DNA of 64,000 nt, from the NCBI GenBank assembly GCA_033961575.1, contig CM066737.1, positions 66,608,771 through 66,672,770 on the forward strand, given 5' to 3'. The position numbers and the translations under genes are program-made. This stretch comes from Aselliscus stoliczkanus. Its lineage: Eukaryota; Chordata; Mammalia; Chiroptera; Hipposideridae. The notes below the pieces were generated by a model that was given only the letters and a program-made list of their open reading frames with translations, was not told where the DNA came from and did no database searches. Shown piece by piece: positions 46,000-56,727 of this stretch. Numbering within the stretch: position 1 is the stretch's first letter; each line of letters begins with the position of its first letter.

Positions 46000-47040
46000 A
46001 CTTGTCACATGTGTCTTTGTTTCCCCATTCTGGCTGTCGCTCTGGGTTTGCTTTGATGTATTATATAGATCACCAGGAGAGCCCTAGCTGGATCACGCAG
46101 GCACATAGCTCATGGCCCAACACTCCCAGGAAAACTCCCAGTCTCAGCCTGTCCCAATCAGCCACTTGCAGATCAGGCCGAGCAGTCTGACAACCAATCA
46201 CCAGCCTGGCAACTCTGCAAGTGCATTGCAGAGAGCCAGGTCAAAGGCCGCTCGAGCACTCTCGCATCTCAGTGAGCAGCCTGTTGGAGCCGGAACATGC
46301 CCACCAGGCGTTCCCCTGTCAACGCAACAGAAGCCGGGAGGCGGGTGGGGATTCAAGGCCGCATGCGCTCGTGCGTGCGCACACATGCACTTCTGTGCCA
46401 ATTCCACCAGACCAATGAGGTCCTGGACCTGACCCTCTGTGGGAGGGCCCAAGCCTGGCAAAATGGCACCCTCCTTATACCACTCGCATGCAGGCGCCAC
46501 ACCTGGGGAACAATAGTGCAAAAACCTCCAGCTTTTGCACCAAAGGTGCTCAGTTCAGTCCATCCCTGCAGGCTCCTGGGCCCAGCTCACACGGCTGCTC
46601 CTTCCACCAAGAACCAGGTAAGTGCTCACCAGCGAGTAAGCCCGTGTGCTGGCCCCACTGGTTCTCTAGCTGCTCTTAGCCTCACCAAGCTGAGCAAAAA
46701 GTCCTCACTAATTTACTGCCAGTTATCTTGGAACTTCTCTGCCTGGCAAAGAAATTCTGGGTTGGTGAGCTTTGTGTGCGGCCGTAAGGTCTCTCCCCCA
46801 ACAGGAGAAGCCTCCCCACACCTGGGGCTTCCCTCACAGGGTTCGCCCTCTCTGATCTCCGCCTGTCCTACCAGACTTGATGTGGCCTCCTCTTTAAGTT
46901 CTTCGTTTAGTGGTTCTGTTCATCTAGTGTTCCGGGGACGTCCGGGGTTGAATGCTGTATAATTTGTTTGTAATTTTGGTGTGATCCTGAGAGGTAGTTA
47001 GCACAGCGTCTGTGTATTCCACCATTTTACTGGAAGTCCT
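46000..47040 (-). promoter_or_regulatory. L1 5'UTR (promoter region)
   Basis: GC-rich compared with its surroundings. It ends, on the minus strand, near GGACTTCCAGTAAAATGGTGG, like the start of an L1 transcript. Sense-strand internal promoter inferred from family knowledge; a fossil here. Confidence 0.6.
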
Positions 47041-48165
47041 CTTTTGTGGTTTCTCTATGTTAATTATTATACTTTTTCTTAGGATTTTCTTCTATTCAAA
47101 AATTATAAAATCTGTTTTGATTGTTGATAATTATATCAGTTACTGTTGTTGGCTGCAAGCAATAGAAACTGTTTTTCACTAACTTGATCAGAATATGCAA
47201 TTTTGGGGAAAGGTATCAATTGGATCATAAAACTTAAAGGAAGTCTACAAAACCAAAATCAAAAAAATATATATTATAGTTTCCAGGAAAGAAATAGTGG
47301 TCTAGGCATAGATCATACCAACTCAAATTAGAGAATAGGAGGATGTGTAAAAATGTTCCCATTTAATAAAACTACTGTCTCATTTTAAAGTTGATAATCT
47401 AGGAAAAATAGGTTTACATATTTTTTAAGTTGAAATTAGACTCTTAATAAGTGAATATATTTTTTATTTGTCATTGATGATAGTGATTTTATGAATCATT
47501 TTAATAACTGCTGATGCAAGTCCTTACTATTTGCATTTTTTATTTTCTTATTGGATATACTTAGGCATTTATAATTTTATATAATATTTTAAATTATCTT
47601 AAATCCACTTTAAAAATTTAGTCCCAAATACTTGTATTCTAAAGAAAAATGCTAAATTAAATTTATCAGAATTAATATTTTCATGGTATCGATTTCCCTC
47701 ATAGAAACACGGCACTCTTTTCTAGTTATTGCCATATGGTTTTATGTTCTTCAATATGATTTTTTTGATAACAGTTTTATCAAGACTTAATTCACATACT
47801 ATACAATTCACCCATTTTACACATACAATTCAATGACTTTTAGTATATTCAGAGTTGTGCAACCATGAACCATAATCAGTTTTAGAATACTCTCATCATA
47901 CTACAAGGAAGTATCTTTCACTGTAGTAATCTCTCTGCAGTTTCCCCCAACTACCCTAGCCCTAGGCAACCATTAATACTTTCTGTCTGTCTATATTTGC
48001 CTTTTCTGGATATTCAATATAAATAAAATTATATTATATGTGGTCTTTTGTGACTGGCTTCTGACCAGTTAATATATGTTTACAAGATACATCTGAGTTG
48101 TAGCATGTGTCAGTATTTCATTCATTTTTATTACTGAGAAATATTCCATTGTATGGACAAATCAC

Positions 48166-48275
48166 TTTTTTTTTTTTTCTTGAGGGCAGTGTCACTGGCC
48201 CTCATATGTGGGACCGAACCAGGACCACTGACTTCCCAAGCCAGCGCTTAACCACCGTGCCACTCGGCCGGCCCT
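48166..48275 (-). mobile_element. Short tRNA-derived SINE
   Basis: Poly(T), CTTGAGGGCAGTGTCACTGG to ACTCGGCCGGCCCT. Perfect 15-base duplication GGACAAATCACTTTT on both sides (the left copy runs into the poly(T)). Confidence 0.95.
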
Positions 48276-48370
48276 GGACAAATCACTTTTGATTATCCAT
48301 TTATCAGTCAATGGATGTTTGGGCTGTTTTCACTTTTTGGCTATTATGAACATTCATGTGCAAGTTTGGG

Positions 48371-48834
48371 GTTTTTTTAGATTTTTTTTTCTTTTTTTAA
48401 TTGGAGAATTAAGGAAGGGGAAAAGCATTGGGGAATCAGTGAAGGGGGACAAATAAGTTGCTGTCCTTTTGTTCTTCAGTATAGTTGTGGAAGACGTTGC
48501 TTCACTGGCCCATGTTGGTATTATCATTGTGCATTTCCCGGGTGAGACAGATTGATCGCCAGACATTGGACGGCTGTTCACAGCGGCCCTTTGCAGCTCA
48601 AGCAGGTTGCCGGCCACTCACGCTGGGTGCCGGCCACTCACTGTAGCTTATGGCAGCCCACTGTAGCAGGGGCTGCAGCTTATGCTGTCCCCAGCAAAGC
48701 ACAGCAGCCCAGCTCCAGGTCGAGCTGTTGTTCACCATTCTAGCTGTAGAGGGCAGTGTCACTGGCCCTCATATGTGGGATCCGAACCGGGGTCCTGCGC
48801 TCTTAACTGATGCACCACACCACTCGGCCAGCCC
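48371..48834 (-). mobile_element. Long tRNA-derived SINE, diverged
   Basis: TTTTAATTGGAGAATTAAGG start, GTTCTTCAGTATAGTTG, CAGCTCCAGGTCGAGCTG, to ACTCGGCCAGCCC. Duplication ATGTGCAAGTTTG / ATGTACAAATTTTTG, imperfect. Confidence 0.88.
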
Positions 48835-49030
48835 TATGTACAAATTTTTGTGTGGACATGTTTCCAAATTTTGGGTGTATATACCTAAGAGTAAAATTGC
48901 TGGGTCACATGGTAAATCTATGTTTAAGTTTTTGAGGAACTGCCAGACTATTTTTCAAAGTATCTGCACCATTTTATGTTCCCACCAGCAGTGTATGAGG
49001 GTTCCAGTTTTTTCACATCCTTGTCAACAC

Positions 49031-49172
49031 TTATTTTTTTTTTAGCTGAGCCATCCCGCCACCTGTTGGCAGGTCAGTGGCAGCTCAGCTCGGGCTGGGC
49101 ATCGAACTGCTGTTGCTCAGCTCACAGTCTTGAGCGAGCTCTTAACCAACTGAGCCACTCGGCCGGCCCTTA
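49031..49172 (-). mobile_element. Third-type SINE
   Basis: TTTTTAGCTGAGCCATCCCGCC, CTGTTGGCAGGTCAG, GAACTGCTGTTGCTCAGCTC, CTTGAGCGAGCTCTTAACC and CTCGGCCGGCCC. Confidence 0.9.
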
Positions 49173-49223
49173 TCTTTTTGATTACAGCAGCTCTATTGGT
49201 TGTAAATTGGAATTTCACTGTGG

Positions 49224-49229
<6 letters not shown>

Positions 49230-49254
<25 letters not shown>

Positions 49255-49359
49255 GTTTTGTTTTTGAGGGCAGTATCACTGGCCCTCATACGTGGGACCG
49301 AACCGGGGCCACTGGCTTCTCAGGCCAGCGCTTAACCACCGCGCCACTCGGCCGGCCCT
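49230..49359 (-). mobile_element. Short tRNA-derived SINE with a TTTTG-repeat tail
   Basis: TTTGTTTTG repeats (tail), TTGAGGGCAGTATCACTGG to ACTCGGCCGGCCCT, with flanking CACTGTGGTTTT. The tail has evolved into a pentanucleotide repeat. Confidence 0.92.
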
Positions 49360-49745
49360 CACTGTGGTTTTGATTTGCATTATCCAAATGATTACTGATG
49401 TTGAGCATCTTTTCACATGCTTGTTAACCATTTGTATATCTTCTTTTGAGAAATGTCTATTCATATTCTTTGCCCATTTAAAATGCTGTTATTTGTCTTT
49501 TTATTATTAAGTTATGTGAGGTATGATTTGCAAATATCTCATATTTTCTCCTATGGGTTATATTTTCACTTACTTGATGGTATCTGCAGCACAAAAATTT
49601 AATTGTGATGAAATCAAATTTGTCTGTTTTTTTTTTCTGGGCTTGTTCACAGGGGGTACAGCAGTCTCCATTGGCAAAAGAGGGCATGCCCCAGTGCTTG
49701 TATCATTATTAATGTTCTGTTAGCCAAAGCAATTAACATGACAAG

Positions 49746-50984
49746 GTGAGACTCAAATTGTAGAGAGATAAACTTAATAACGGGAAGCTACAAAGTATTG
49801 TGGCTTATTTTGGCAATCTATCACATCTTTAATTAAGTGAAACTTATGTGATTTTTCATTCCACAACTAACAACCAGGACTCTGAAACATGTTTAAGCCC
49901 ATTTCACAGTGATTTTTTGGACACTGAAAATTACACTTTAGGCTTTTCAATTTAAGACACAAGTGTATAATTCTATTACCTTTGGCTCATCTATAACTAG
50001 CTTGTCCTTTTACCTGTCACAAAGAATCCAGAATACTTTCAGACTGAGCCACCCTAGAGGTAACAGTTTTTTATAATTATACAGTTTTTAGGATAAATGG
50101 CTTACTTTAGTTTATCTTATATTTACTATATATTACTTGTCTTTTCTACTGGATCATAAATGACCTTGAGGAAAGGCATTATATATTATTTATCTCTGAC
50201 AGTCTTGCATAAGACCCTGTCTCTTACATTTTCTTTATATTTGTAGAAACCACTGAACCAAGGCCCAGATTCTCATTGTATTTGTGTTTGTTTGTTTAGC
50301 CTTGGCACACTTCCAGGTATAAGCTTTGCCTGTATAGATGTTCTATAATTCATTGTTCACCACAATTACAGTGTAGATTAGGCTTGTAGTAGTTATTATA
50401 GATTTTCCAAACCTGCAGAAACTTTATTCAACAAATTTGTCCAGTAAGAACATCCAACCACTGCATCATTAAACTTTATATATCCTGCTGTTCTATATAT
50501 TTATTTGAAACAATCAGCTTATTATAGCTCATTCAGATGAAGGGAAGATGAAAAAGCTTTAATGATTTGGTTTCTAATTTCATTATTCTTAAAGAAACTT
50601 TCTTTGTTATTGTTTACTGATGATTCTTTCTCTCCTCCTCCTCCTCCTCCTCCTCCTCCTCCTCCTCCTTCTCCTTGTTGTTACTATTTGAACAAATTAC
50701 CCTATATCTTGTCAGTGTGAGCTCCTTCAAATTGACTTCCATTTTTTTCTTTACATAATCCTAATGGTTTTGGATAGCTTACTTGCTTTCAAATATGACA
50801 AGATTTTCCACACTCATTTTGTGCATTTTTACATCTGTATTACAATTAGCTGTTTCTCCAAGGATCCATTCTTTTAGTAGAACATGGTATTTATAGGCCA
50901 CTCTCATGATTCAAGAGGTGCCTATTGAAACTGGGTTGGTTGTTGCTTCTATTTTATTGTCTAAGAGCTTCATACAATATTAAA
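49746..50984. other. AT-rich stretch with a CTC microsatellite, otherwise unassigned
   Basis: No gene recognised. Parts near 50850-50984 may belong to the old L1 that follows. Confidence 0.4.
50631..50674 (+). repeat. (CTC)n microsatellite
   Basis: About 13 CTC or TCC units ending TTCTCCTTG. Confidence 0.96.
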
Positions 50985-51082
50985 TAACAGGTTTGAAAGA
51001 AGACAAACTTTCTCTTGTTCCTAACTTTAATGAGAATCCTTCTAAAATAGTAGCATTAAGGATAATGCTTGCAGTATGTTTC

Positions 51083-51538
51083 TTTGTTTTTTTTTTTTTT
51101 TTTTTTAAAGATTTTATTGGGGAATTGGCGGAGGGGAACAGCGTTGGGGAATCCGGGAAGGGGAACAGACAAGTTGCTGTCTTTTCGTTCTTCAGTTCAG
51201 TTGCGGAGGACGTTGCTTCACTGTTGGTATCGTCATTGTGCTCTTCCCGGATGAGGCAGATCAGTCGCTGGCCTCTGGATGTCGCTCACCGCGGCTATCG
51301 GCAGCTCACGCCGGCCGCCAGCCGCTCACGCTGGCTGTGGGCCCCTCACTGTAGCCTATGGAAGCCCACTGCAGCAGGGGCTGCAGCCCACACCATCACC
51401 GGGGCTCGCACAGCCCAGCTCCAGGTGGAGCTGTTGTTAGCTGTAGAGGGCAGTGTCACTGGCCCTCATGTGGGATCCGAACCGGGGCCGCTGGCATCCC
51501 AAAACCAGCGCTTAACCAATGCGCCACTCGGCCGGCCC
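51083..51538 (-). mobile_element. Long tRNA-derived SINE
   Basis: Poly(T), TTAAAGATTTTATTGGGG, CAGCTCCAGGTGGAGCTG to ACTCGGCCGGCCC. Duplication TGCAGTATGTTTCT (51069-51082 and from 51539), perfect 14 bases. Confidence 0.95.
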
Positions 51539-52777
51539 TGCAGTATGTTTCTAATAGATTGCCTTCATCAGGTTATTGAAGTTTCCATGTATACATACAT
51601 ACGTTGGTAGGTAACCTTTAACAAGTTAAATGAAGTCTACTATCTTTATGTTCTGAAAGCCATTTTTTAATGTGAATGTGTACTGAAATTTAATTGAATG
51701 CTTATATCTATTATTACAATCATATAGTTTCTTTTGAAATCACTTTATATGATATACTGGTTTAATATATTTTCTGACCTTGAAAGATCTTTACTTTTTT
51801 TGAAATAAACTCTAGCTAGTTATAAATATGCATTTTAACATGATGGGGGAAAATTTTTTCATATTTTATAAGTAATTTTAATATCTATATTCATAATTGA
51901 GATTGGTATATAATTCCCTTTCTTGTAATTTTTTTGTCCTACTTTATTTTCAAGTCACTATATTCTCCCAAATAAATTACAGATATCTTTCTATACTCTC
52001 TGAAAAAGTTTATATTATGTAGGAATTTTTTTTTTTTTTGTCTGTTTGGTAAAAATAATCTAGGATTTTATGTGTGCTCTTTCAATTGTTGATTAAGTTC
52101 CATTGATTCCCTATTTAATTTTTAGTCAATTTGACTAATTTAACTTTTGAGATATTTATCTCCTCTAGTTTTACATTTTGGGATAAATTTATTAATAGTA
52201 TTCATTAGTGAACTTTTACTATGTACCATCCCTGTAATTATATTTCCCTTTTGTCTTTAATTCTGTTTATTTGTATCTACATTTTCTCTTTCATAATGAT
52301 TAGTATTTATTTTTATAAGTCTTCAAAGAATGAGGTTTTAGTTTTGTTGATATGCTATATTTTTAATTACCTGTTTTGATCTTTATAACTTTTCCTGCTT
52401 TTTTATTTAGATTTAGTTTCCATCATAATGTGTCTAAGTTGAATGTTTTAATCATGCATTGTCAAAATTTCTTTAAAAAATTAACTGTCCTATAATGAAT
52501 TGCCCTCTAACTATTTTGTTTCATCCCCTAGATTTTTTAGTGCTTATTATAATTCAAGTGTAAATATTGTGTAATTTCCTGTATGATTTCCTCTTTAACT
52601 AATGATTTATTTAGAAAGACATTTTAATGTTTCTCAATATTCTTCATATTGTATTATTTTATGTAATTGCATTGTGAAAAAGGATGTTATCTGCCTTATG
52701 TAAATTTCATGACATTTGCACTACTTTTGACCATTGTGTGATTACTTTTCATTCATGTTGCCTGTGTACTGTTCTTG

Positions 52778-52797
52778 ATATCTATCACCTATCTATC

Positions 52798-52832
<35 letters not shown>
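52778..52832 (+). repeat. (ATCT)n microsatellite
   Basis: TATC/ATCT tetramers, about 11 units. Confidence 0.96.
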
Positions 52833-52833
<1 letters not shown>

Positions 52834-52850
52834 GTCATCATCTATTATCT

Positions 52851-52915
52851 AAGCTTTCAGATTTTCATCATTAAGTATGATGCTAGCTGTGAGCTTCTCA
52901 TATATAGCCTTTCTC
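52851..52915 (-). mobile_element. L1 RT-region fragment
   Basis: CTTTCAGATTTTCATCATTAAG, GATGCTAGCTGTGAGCTTCTC and ATATATAGCC repeat the reverse ORF2 order seen near 57780-57840. A separate old fragment. Confidence 0.6.
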
Positions 52916-53441
52916 ATTTTTTCTTCTTTTTTTTTATTACTTTTTCAGTTACAGTTGACATTCAACATTATTTCCTGTTAGTTTCAGATGTACAGCATAG
53001 TTGTTAAACATTTATATAATTTATGCAGTGATCTCCTGGATTAGTCTAGTACCCACCTGGCACTATACATAGTTGTTGCAGCATTGTTGACTATGTTCTC
53101 TATGCTGTACTTTACATCCCCATGACTATTTTTTAACTACCACTTTGTATTTCTTAATCCTTTAACATTTTACATCCAGCTCTACAACACCCTCCTTGCT
53201 GGCAACCATCAGATTTTTCTCTGTATCTATGAATCTCTTTCTATTTCGTGTTTGTTTATTTTGTTCTTTATATTCCACATATAACTGAGATCCTATGGTA
53301 TTTGTATTTCTCTATCTTACTTATTTCACTTAGCATAATTCCCTCTAGGTCCATCCATGTGTTCACAAATGGTAAGATTTCATTCTTTTTTATGACCAAG
53401 TAATATTTCATCGTATGAGGTATGATCAAAACATAAGGTGA

Positions 53442-53578
53442 GGCAGTGGATGTGCTCTGTATATTTTGCCAGGGTACCCAGTGCAAAGACAACTGCTTTG
53501 TAAAGTGCAAGTGGAGTGGATTTAGGCCTGAATTGTAACTTCCGTTGGGTTTTGCATTTCAGAAAAAAAAAAAAAAAA
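53442..53578 (+). other. Unidentified 121-base retroposed sequence with a poly(A) tail
   Basis: GGCAGTGGATGTGC...TTGCATTTCAG followed by 16 A. Flanked by ATAAGGTGA (53433-53441) and TAAGGTGA (53579-53586), so LINE-type retroposition is likely. It matches neither mariner arm, nor the L1 or SINEs that I can see. It could be the 5'-truncated end of an mRNA or a small RNA. A short minus-strand open frame crosses it. Confidence 0.6.
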
Positions 53579-53586
53579 TAAGGTGA

Positions 53587-53723
53587 GGGCCGGCCGAGTG
53601 GCGCAGCGGTTAAGCGCTGGCTTGGGAAGCCAGTGGCCCCGGTTCGGTCCCACATGTAAGGGCCAGTGACATTGCCCTCAAAAAAACAAACAAACAAACA
53701 AAACCCCAAAAAACAACAACAAC
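53587..53723 (+). mobile_element. Short tRNA-derived SINE next to the 121-base insert
   Basis: GGGCCGGCCGAGTGGCGC, AAGCGCTGGCTTGGGAAGCC, TTGCCCTCAAAAAAAC and AAAC-type repeats, then AAAACATAAGGTGA. It reuses the same target as the preceding insert. Confidence 0.92.
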
Positions 53724-53841
53724 AAAACATAAGGTGAATGTTTACATAAAAAATTTATTACAGTAAGACACATTGATATTAATCCCCCTCACAATACTCC
53801 CCTACACTTTGAACATGCTTATCCCATTGTTCCTGCTACTT

Positions 53842-54160
53842 TCAAAAGCAGTTCTGTAAGTCCTCTTTAGTGACTGTCTTTAATTGTGCTGTCATGGCTG
53901 CCTCAGTGTCCTGAATCAATTCAAAATGTTTACCTTTCATGGTCATTTTGGGGAAGAGCCAGTAGTCACAAGGTGCCAGATCTGGTGAATAAGGTGGATG
54001 AGGACACACTGTAATGTTTTTATTTGACAAAAACAGTCATACCAGAAGTGATGTGTGACAGGGAGGTTTTCCATTGTGATCAACAAATATGGTGAATGCT
54101 CTGTCAAGTGCCATCCATTGGAAAGGCAAGGATCTTCAATATAGGAAGCAGCGTGTTGAA
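53842..54160 (-). pseudogene. Mariner transposase C-terminal half, left arm
   Basis: Minus-strand frame with SPDLAPCDYWLFPK holding the third catalytic Asp (about 53965), then KGKHFELIQDTEAAMTAQLKT and KEDLQNCF at the C-terminus. A second, shifted frame holds the upstream codons (MALDRAFTIFVDHNGK). The N-terminal DNA-binding part is absent. The host is the palindromic element. Confidence 0.8.
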
Positions 54161-54329
54161 CCTTAGTAATAGTGTGTGACAAGTTTCAAGTTGTTCAGTG
54201 CAGTCAGTTGGGTGTGAGCTATGATTGAGAGAAAGTGTGTTTTAAAGTGTGCCATAAACAATCCTCCATCATAACAACACTCCATGCCGTACATCACTTC
54301 CAGTACAGCAGTTTCTGTCGAATAAAAGC

Positions 54330-54490
54330 ATTCATAGTGTGTCCTCATCCACCTTCCTCACCGGATCTGGCACCATGCAACATCTGGCTCTTCCCCAAAG
54401 TCAAAATGATTCAGGATATCAAAGCAGCCACAACAGAACAACTAAAGACACTCATGAAAGAGGACTTCCAGAACTCCTTCAGAAAATGAC
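54330..54490 (+). pseudogene. Mariner transposase C-terminal piece, right arm
   Basis: Plus-strand frame with CPHPPSSPDLAPCNIWLFPKVK, where Asn replaces the third catalytic Asp, then IQDIKAATTEQLKTLMKEDFQN. It ends a few codons later. It is an inverted relative of the left arm rather than a copy in the same direction. Confidence 0.82.
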
Positions 54491-54573
54491 AAGAACGATG
54501 GGATAAGTGTGTTTGAAGCAAAGAGGAGTATTTTGAGGGGGACTAATGGCACTGTGTGTTTTGCTGTAATATA

Positions 54574-55023
54574 TTTTTTTAAATTTTATTGGGGAATTGG
54601 GGAACAGCGTTGAGGAACTGGGGAAGGGGAACAGACAAGTTGCTGTCCTTTTGTTCTTCAGTCTAGTTGTGGAGGACATTGCTTCACTGGCCCATGTTGG
54701 TATCATAATTGCACTCTTCTTGGGGGAGGCAGATCAGTCGCCAGCCTCTGGACGGCTGCTCACAGCAGCTCTTGGCAGCTCACACCAGCTGCCAGGTACT
54801 CATGCTGGTTGCCAGCCACTCACTATAGTCTATGGCAGCCCACTGCAGCGGGGGCTGCAGCTATGCCGTCCCCGGGAACAAACAACAGCCCAGCTCCAGG
54901 TGGAGCTGTTGTTCACCATCTTAGCTGTAGAGGGCAGTGTCACTGGCCCTCATATGTGGGATCCGAACCGCGGCCACTGGGGTCCCAAGCCAGCTCTTAA
55001 CCAACGTGCCACTCGGCTGGCCC
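54574..55023 (-). mobile_element. Long tRNA-derived SINE
   Basis: AAATTTTATTGGGGAATTGG, GTTCTTCAG, CAGCTCCAGGTGGAGCTG to CTCGGCTGGCCC. Short duplication TGTAATAT. Inserted in the right mariner arm. Confidence 0.9.
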
Positions 55024-55050
55024 TGTAATATTTATTTTGTAATATTTTTT

Positions 55051-55197
55051 AAATTTTTTTTAATAGCTGAGCCATCCTGCCACCTGTTGGCAGCTCAGCA
55101 GCAACTCATCTCAGGCTTGGCATCGAACTGCTGTTGCTCAGAGCTCAGCTCGCACTCTTGAGCGAGCTCTTACCCAACTGAGCCACTCGGCCGGCCC
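55051..55197 (-). mobile_element. Third-type SINE
   Basis: TTTTTTAATAGCTGAGCCATCC, CTGTTGGCAGCTCAGC, GAACTGCTGTTGCTCAG, GAGCGAGCTCTTACC and CTCGGCCGGCCC. Duplication AATATTTTTT on both sides. Confidence 0.92.
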
Positions 55198-55936
55198 AAT
55201 ATTTTTTTTGTTTGAACTTTCACTGTGTTGTTTGATCACACCTCATATATAGGTACCACATTTTTTTTATCCAATCATCTGTAAATGGGCACATGGGTTG
55301 CTTACATATCTTGGTTATTGTAAATAGTGGTGCAGTGAAAATAGGGGTGCATATATCTTTTTCAATCAGTATTTTGGATTTTTTTGGATAAATGCCCAGA
55401 AGCAGAATTGCTAGGTCATAGGTAGTTCTATTTTTTTATTTTTTGAGAAACCTCCAAACAGTTTTCCATAGTGGCTGCACCAATTTGCAATCCCACCAAC
55501 AGTGCATGAGGGTTCCCTTTTCTCTGCATCTTTGCCAACACTTGTTGTTTATTGATTTATTGATGATAGCCCTGACAATTGTGAGGTGGTATCCCCTTGT
55601 GGTTTTAATTTGCATTCTTCTGATGATTAGTGATGTTGAGCATTTTTCACATCTATTGGCCATGTGCATGTCCTCTTTGGAGAAACGTCTATTTAGATAG
55701 TCTACCCATGTGTTAATTGAATTGTTTGTTTTTTTGGTGTTGAGTTGTATGCGTTCTTTTTTATGTATTTTGGTATGAAGCCCTTTTCAGATGTGTCATT
55801 AGCAAATATCTTTTCCCATTCAATAGGCTGTCTTTTCATTTTGTTGATGGTTTCCTTAGATGCGCAAAAACCTTTTCAGTTCAATGGAGTTCCACTTATT
55901 TATTTTTTCTTTTGTTTTCCTTGCCTCAGAAGATAT

Positions 55937-56243
55937 AACAGAAAACAGAAAACTGATATGTGGCATATAAAACTAAAAACAGCAAAGGAACAAGACAAAT
56001 GAAGAAACAAAAACTCATAGACACAGACAAAAATTTAGTGGTTATCATAGAGTAAGAGGGAGGGCGGTGGTAGACAAGGGTAAAAAGGGTCAAATATATG
56101 GTGATGAAAGGAGAACTGACTCTGGGTGGTGAACATACAATGTGATATATAGATGATGTATTACAGAATTGTACACCTGAAACCTATGTAACTTTACTAG
56201 CAATTGTCACCCCAATAAACTCAAATTTAAAAAGAGAAACAAA
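55937..56243 (+). mobile_element. L1 3' tail inserted in opposite orientation in the host L1
   Basis: CTGATATGTGGCATATAAAAC, ACAAAAATTTAGTGGTTATC, GGTGGTGAACATACA, CACCTGAAACC and AATAAAC tail. Same 3'UTR as the copy at 60-455, so a younger subfamily than the host. Confidence 0.85.
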
Positions 56244-56727
56244 ACATATGTGCTATGTCAGAGAGTTTATTCTGTTTCTCTCTAGGAGTTTGATAGTTTC
56301 AGGTCTTATATTTAAATCTTTAATTAATTTTGAGTTTATTCTTGTATGTGGTGTAATAAGGTGGTTCAGTTTCTTTTTTTTTTTGCATGTATCTCTGCAG
56401 TTTTCCCAATGTGATTTATTAACTAGACCATCTTTACCCAACTGTATTTCTTGCCTCTTTTGTCATAGATTAAATGAGTATATAGGCATGGGTTTATTTC
56501 TGAGCTCTGTATTCTGTTCCATTGAACTATGTTTCTGTTTTTATGCCAGTACTATGCTGTTTTGGTTATTATAGCCCTGAAGTATAGTTTGATATTAGGC
56601 AGCATGATACCTCATATTTTGTCCTCAAGATTGCTGTGGCTATTTGGGGCCTTTGTGGTTCCATTTAAAATGTAAGATTATTTGTTCTAGTTCTGTGAAG
56701 AATACCATTGGTATATTTTCTTTTCTT

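Larger units (their letters stand above)
43795..47040 (-). mobile_element. L1 LINE with 5'UTR and ORF1 but most of ORF2 deleted, minus strand
   Basis: On the minus strand: GC-rich 5'UTR (46000-47040), coiled-coil and RNA-binding parts of ORF1 (45256-45974), ORF2 endonuclease start (about 44540-44812), then a jump near 44500 to the 3'UTR, which appears duplicated (43798-44360 and 44350-44500). The RT is missing, so the copy is inactive. Confidence 0.85.
47755..49745 (-). mobile_element. Old L1 (L1M-like) 3' region, minus strand, with four SINEs
   Basis: Plus-strand landmarks of L1 3' ends: AATTCACATACTATACAATTCACCC, AAGTATCTTTCACTGTAG-type, GTATATACCTAAGAGTAAAATTGCTGGG, CCCACCAGCAGTGTATGAGGG and GCATTATCC. 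Four SINE insertions lie within (48166-48275, 48371-48834, 49031-49172, 49230-49359). Confidence 0.85.
50985..52850 (-). mobile_element. Old L1 ORF2 fragment, minus strand
   Basis: Plus-strand pieces such as GACAAACTTTCTCTTGTTCC, ATCTTTACTTTTTTTGAAATAAAC-type and GATATGCTATATTTTTAATT follow the reverse ORF2 order. Heavily decayed, and interrupted by a long SINE (51083-51538). Confidence 0.65.
53416..55245. mobile_element. Palindromic (inward-facing) mariner element with nested retroposons
   Basis: Terminal repeats TGAGGTATGATCAAAAC (left) and its inverse in TTTGATCACACCTCA (right), with TA duplications at 53414-53415 and 55246-55247. The host L1 sequence resumes without loss. The arms at 53739-54040 and 54330-54573 are long inverted copies: blocks such as CCCATTGTTCCTG, AGTCCTCTTTAG and TGTGCTGTCATGGCTGC recur inverted. 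Both arms carry the 3' part of a transposase gene (SPDLAPCD/N, EDLQ/FQN) reading outward from the centre. Later inserts: the 121-base poly(A)-tailed piece and three SINEs. Confidence 0.85.

Noticed and set aside
46112..46962. Overlapping open frames up to 221 codons in a GC-rich block, suggestive of a gene
   Set aside because: They lie in an L1 5'UTR and run on the wrong strand for L1; no domain or splice pattern is visible.
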